This document shows positions 6,487 through 9,011 of a stretch of DNA of 9,011 nt, piece by piece (position 1 is the first letter of the stretch; every line of letters begins with the position of its first letter). The notes below the pieces were generated by a model that saw only the letters and a list, made by a program, of their open reading frames with translations, did no database searches and was not told where the DNA came from. This DNA comes from Pseudomonadota bacterium (lineage in GTDB: Bacteria > Myxococcota_A > Polyangia > Polyangiales > Polyangiaceae). The DNA lies in the NCBI GenBank assembly GCA_023460875.1, contig JAEWOQ010000583.1, positions 1-9,011 on the forward strand, read 5' to 3'. The translations under genes and the position numbers were made by a program.

Positions 6487-7407
6487 TCACGCCCCCGAGA
6501 GGGACCCCGGCCGGGCGTAGGGCATCCTGGGTTCGGGGAGGAGGCTGGCTTGGAACAACGGATCCTGCCCTTCCCCCAGGAGAAGTAGGGAGCAACACGA
6601 CGCTCGGAGCAATTTGCTCGCCGTCGATCCCAGCATCGCTCGCTGCAGCCCACCTTTGCCGGTGCGGCCGATCACGATCGCGTCGACCGCCTCCTCTTCC
6701 GCTAAGGCGCAGAGGACCTGCGTCGGCTCCCCCCACAAGAACCGCGGCTCGACGGCGACCTCGGCGTCCCGGACGAACTGGGTGATCGCGCGCTCGACCT
6801 CGACGCGATGCTCTTTCGTGTGCAGGCTCGCCTCCGCTTCGTCCATACCGAGCGGGTTGAAGGTCGGGTTGCCGACCGCGTGCACGACGCTGAGGCGGCC
6901 CCGCAGGCGTCGCACGAGATCGTCAGCCAAGAGCAGCGCCTCGCGGGAGGCCTCCGAGCCGTCGACGCCGCAGAGCAGGTGGGTCGGACCCGCCGAGCGC
7001 GCGCGCGGCTTGCTCACCCACACGGGCCGCCGAGCGTAGCGCACCAGGAGCTCCGTGGTGGAGCGGCGCAGAGGCCAAGACGTCTTCTGGGTAGCTCCGA
7101 CGGCGATGAGGTCGACGTCCTCGAACTCGGCGACGCCGACGAGGGTGCGGGCGACGTCCCCCTCCGCCGCGAACTCCGGGCGCGCCGGTACTCCCCGCGC
7201 GCGGAACCGTTCAGCGAGGAGCTCCAGGCGGTCCGCCCGGTGGCGGCTGTCGAGACGCGACGAGAACCACACCCGCCAGTGGGTGGACTGCACGTTGGTG
7301 ACGATCACCTCGGAGCCGAGGTGCTGCGCCAGCGCGGCGATCTCACCGACGGCTTCCTGGCTGGACTCCGAGAAGTCGGACGCGAACAGCACTCGTCGAG
7401 CCCCCAT
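6487..7407 (-). CDS. Universal stress protein, tandem UspA domains
   Basis: A 306-residue cytoplasmic protein with two Usp domains (about 3-133 and 142-277) and a 30-residue tail. Domain 1 begins VLFASDFSESS, a typical first strand and loop; domain 2 begins LLCGVDGSEAS. Domain 2 has the full ATP-binding signature G-x2-G-x9-G-S (Gly247, Gly250, Gly260, Ser261; GRTGKGG, then LGSTA). In domain 1 the same loop starts at Gly104, but the second and third glycines are replaced by Gln and Thr, so only domain 2 is likely to bind nucleotide. Tandem Usps generally act in stress, starvation or energy-state responses; the specific role here is unknown. The start at 7407 sits right at the first beta strand. 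No good ribosome site is visible upstream, and the transcript may be nearly leaderless. It is co-directional with the flavoprotein gene, 123 bp downstream of its stop. Confidence 0.92.
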   Translation of the reverse strand: MGARRVLFASDFSESSQEAVGEIAALAQHLGSEVIVTNVQSTHWRVWFSSRLDSRHRADRLELLAERFRARGVPARPEFAAEGDVARTLVGVAEFEDVDLIAVGATQKTSWPLRRSTTELLVRYARRPVWVSKPRARSAGPTHLLCGVDGSEASREALLLADDLVRRLRGRLSVVHAVGNPTFNPLGMDEAEASLHTKEHRVEVERAITQFVRDAEVAVEPRFLWGEPTQVLCALAEEEAVDAIVIGRTGKGGLQRAMLGSTASKLLRASCCSLLLLGEGQDPLFQASLLPEPRMPYARPGSLSGA

Positions 7408-7413
7408 ATTCCA

Positions 7414-7442
7414 AGTGTTCGGGGGCTCACTGGCCAGGTCAA
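7414..7442 (-). promoter_or_regulatory. Possible usp promoter, near-leaderless
   Basis: On the minus strand TTGACC (7442-7437), a good -35, is followed after 17 bp by AACACT (7419-7414), a weak -10 matching three of six consensus positions. Initiation would fall at about the usp ATG (7407), which would explain the missing Shine-Dalgarno site. The -35 directly touches the adjacent inverted repeat. Confidence 0.3.
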
Positions 7443-7473
7443 ATGACCCATCGAGTTACCAGCGATGGGTCAT
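7443..7473. terminator. Perfect 11-bp inverted repeat, terminator or operator
   Basis: ATGACCCATCG (7443-7453) and CGATGGGTCAT (7463-7473) are exact reverse complements with a 9-nt spacer. The element lies 58 nt after the stop of the flavoprotein gene and 36 bp before the usp start, both on the minus strand. As RNA it makes a stable hairpin followed on the minus strand by only TTT, a poor U-tract. As DNA it could be a dimer operator abutting the TTGACC element. The repeat itself is certain; its role is inferred. Confidence 0.4.
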
Positions 7474-7530
7474 CGGCGCGGACGGCGCCAGGCCGCCCCG
7501 AGCTGCTGCCCCCCTCGAACAGGCACGTGG

Positions 7531-8958
7531 TCAGCAGGGACCGTGGCGTGCCCCGGAGAAGATCTTGCCGGGGTTCAATAGGCCGCGCGGATCGAAGACC
7601 TCTTTCAGCCCCTCTTGCACGGCGATCAGCTCTGGAGACTGCTCGAGGTGGAGATAGGGTGCCTTGACGAGGCCGATGCCATGCTCGCCGCTGAGCGTTC
7701 CGCCGAGGGCGATGGTGGCGCGGAACAGCTCCTCCACTGCGCGCTCGATCTTGGGCTCCTCCTCGGGATCGTCCCAGAGGAAGTTGACGTGGAGGTTGCC
7801 GTCTCCGGCGTGCCCATAGGCCAAGGCGATGACCTGGTTGCGCTCCGCGCTCTCGCGCACGTGGCGCAGCAGCTCCCCGAGACGGCGCCGCGGCACCACG
7901 ACGTCTTCGCTCACCTTGTGTCGCGCTTTGCGGCGCACGGCGTAGCTCATCTCCCGGCGGGCCCCCCACAGGCGCGCTCGCTGCCCCTCGCTCTGAGCGA
8001 CCAACAGATCTAGCGCGCCCGCGGCCTCGCAGCTCGCGGCCACGCGCTCGGCTTGCAGCTCGCACTCGTGCTCCGCGCCGTCCACCTCGATGAGGAGCAG
8101 GGCACGGGCGTTGGCGTCGATCGAGTTGCCGGCCTCTCGCATCACCTCCAGAGTGGTCGCGTCGAGGAACTCGATGCAGCGGGGCACGACGCGCGCGGCC
8201 GTCATGTGCTCGACGGCGGCAGCCGCGTCGTCGACGTGCCCGAAGAGGGCGAGCAGCGTCATGACCTGCTCCGGACGAGGGATGAGCCTCAGGGTGATGT
8301 CCCCGAACACCGCGAGGGTGCCTTCGCTCCCCACCAGCAGCCCCGCCACGTCATAGCCGGTGACCCCCTTCTTCGTCCGGCGCCCAGCGAACATGCGCCG
8401 TCCCCCCATCAAGAGCGCGTCGAGGCCGAGGACGTAGTCGCGCGTCACGCCGTACTTGAAGGCCCGCGGCCCCCCCGCGTTCTCGGCGACGTTGCCGCCG
8501 ATGGCGCACATCGCGGCGGAGTTCGGATCCGGAGGATAAAACCAGCCCTCGGCCTCGACGGCCTCCTGGAGGGCGGCCAAGTTGGTGCCGGGTCCGACCA
8601 CCGCTACGCCCTCGCGTCGATCGATGTCGCGGATGGTGGCCATGCCGAGGGTGCACAGGACGATCCCGCCTGCTGCCGGCACAGCGCCTCCCGTACGCCC
8701 GCTGCCGCCCGCCCGCGGTGTGATGGGCACACCGGCCTCTTCTGCGACGCTGAGGGCGCCCTGGATGTCTTCGGCGGACTCCGCGAGCACCACCGCGTCA
8801 GGGGTCGGAGCGTCGATCAGGGACTCGTCCGTAGCGTAAGCAGCGCAGCGCTCCTCCCCGACCAAGACCTTCGAGTCGCCGAGGCGGCGAGCGAGGAGCA
8901 CCCGAGCCTTGTCGATGGCCTGGGCGTCGGGTCGGGTGAGTGGGGGGAGGGTCCACAT
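7531..8958 (-). CDS. FAD-binding oxidoreductase, GlcD / D-lactate dehydrogenase family
   Basis: A 475-residue flavoprotein that probably oxidises a D-2-hydroxy acid (glycolate or D-lactate type) to the keto acid, passing electrons to the respiratory chain or an Fe-S partner. The N-terminal half is a PCMH-type FAD-binding domain (FAD_binding_4): TPRAGGSGRTGGAVP, then PPDPNS at 142-147 and IGGNVAENAGGPRAFKYG. The C-terminal half is an FAD-linked oxidase C domain: SEDVVVP, GHAGDGNLHVN (His383), SGEHGIG (Glu425, His426) and the closing DPRGLLNPGKIF. All family hallmarks are intact. The FAD loop reads RAGGSGRTGG where GlcD has RGAGTGLSGG. No Fe-S partner (GlcF-like) gene is visible, although the window ends just upstream. 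The start ATG 8958 is the only in-frame start seen, but the frame stays open to the window edge and no ribosome site is evident. Substrate is not predictable; glycolate versus lactate is open. Confidence 0.93.
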   Translation of the reverse strand: MWTLPPLTRPDAQAIDKARVLLARRLGDSKVLVGEERCAAYATDESLIDAPTPDAVVLAESAEDIQGALSVAEEAGVPITPRAGGSGRTGGAVPAAGGIVLCTLGMATIRDIDRREGVAVVGPGTNLAALQEAVEAEGWFYPPDPNSAAMCAIGGNVAENAGGPRAFKYGVTRDYVLGLDALLMGGRRMFAGRRTKKGVTGYDVAGLLVGSEGTLAVFGDITLRLIPRPEQVMTLLALFGHVDDAAAAVEHMTAARVVPRCIEFLDATTLEVMREAGNSIDANARALLLIEVDGAEHECELQAERVAASCEAAGALDLLVAQSEGQRARLWGARREMSYAVRRKARHKVSEDVVVPRRRLGELLRHVRESAERNQVIALAYGHAGDGNLHVNFLWDDPEEEPKIERAVEELFRATIALGGTLSGEHGIGLVKAPYLHLEQSPELIAVQEGLKEVFDPRGLLNPGKIFSGARHGPC

Positions 8959-8965
8959 GATGGGA

Positions 8966-9011
8966 TCAGGGAGCCGTGGCGGAGAGCAGGTGCTGTCGAT
9001 AGTGGCGCAGC
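8966..9011 (-). CDS. Possible 3' end of an upstream minus-strand gene
   Basis: On the minus strand a frame entering from the window edge reads LRHYRQHLLSATAP and stops at TGA (8968-8966), seven bases before the flavoprotein ATG. Eleven of fourteen codons end in G or C and the peptide looks natural. If real, it would be the upstream gene of an operon, and its ribosomes could help start the flavoprotein, which lacks a ribosome site. Fourteen codons cannot prove this. Confidence 0.3.
   Translation of the reverse strand, partial: LRHYRQHLLSATAP

Overview
The window is high-GC chromosomal DNA with strong G/C preference at third codon positions. Its gene style fits a myxobacterium-type bacterium (Myxococcota, probably the Polyangia side). 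The pointers are a zinc-ribbon/GYF membrane protein, a Cys-rich lipoprotein with 'DRDCANGYACD'-like modules, and a lipoprotein form of SppA. The lineage is inferred from gene style only. I see no mobile element, CRISPR array or phage gene.

Layout from left to right. The charged C-terminal tail of an unidentified + strand gene ends at 157. Convergent to it is a small Cys-rich lipoprotein (188-619, -). A 204-bp divergent spacer follows, holding a perfect 12-bp palindrome. Next is a + strand two-gene unit. Its first gene (824-2737) encodes a membrane scaffold: N-terminal zinc ribbon, GYF-like domain, long Pro/Ser linker with three TLPSA motifs, one transmembrane helix, then TPR repeats. Its second gene (2734-4593) encodes a full-length SppA-type signal peptide peptidase with a lipobox. 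The two overlap by four bases (GTGA), so they are probably translationally coupled.

Three bases after sppA, in convergent orientation, lies a single-chain class II glycyl-tRNA synthetase (4597-6195, -). Upstream of it, divergently, is tRNA-Ser(GCU) with encoded CCA (6386-6476, +) and a plausible promoter. Two more - strand genes follow. One is a tandem UspA protein (6487-7407) in which only the second domain keeps the ATP-binding glycines. The other is a GlcD/D-lactate-dehydrogenase-type flavoprotein (7531-8958). Between them is a perfect 11-bp inverted repeat with a 9-nt loop, next to a TTGACC element that could drive a near-leaderless usp transcript. The last bases may hold the 3' end of another - strand gene.

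The translation genes, usp and the flavoprotein are ordinary housekeeping or stress genes. The most unusual part is the ZnR-GYF-TM-TPR scaffold coupled to SppA. Its front half resembles the gliding-motility protein GltJ (AgmX) of Myxococcus, but it carries TPRs where GltJ has TonB-type domains, and it travels with a membrane protease.
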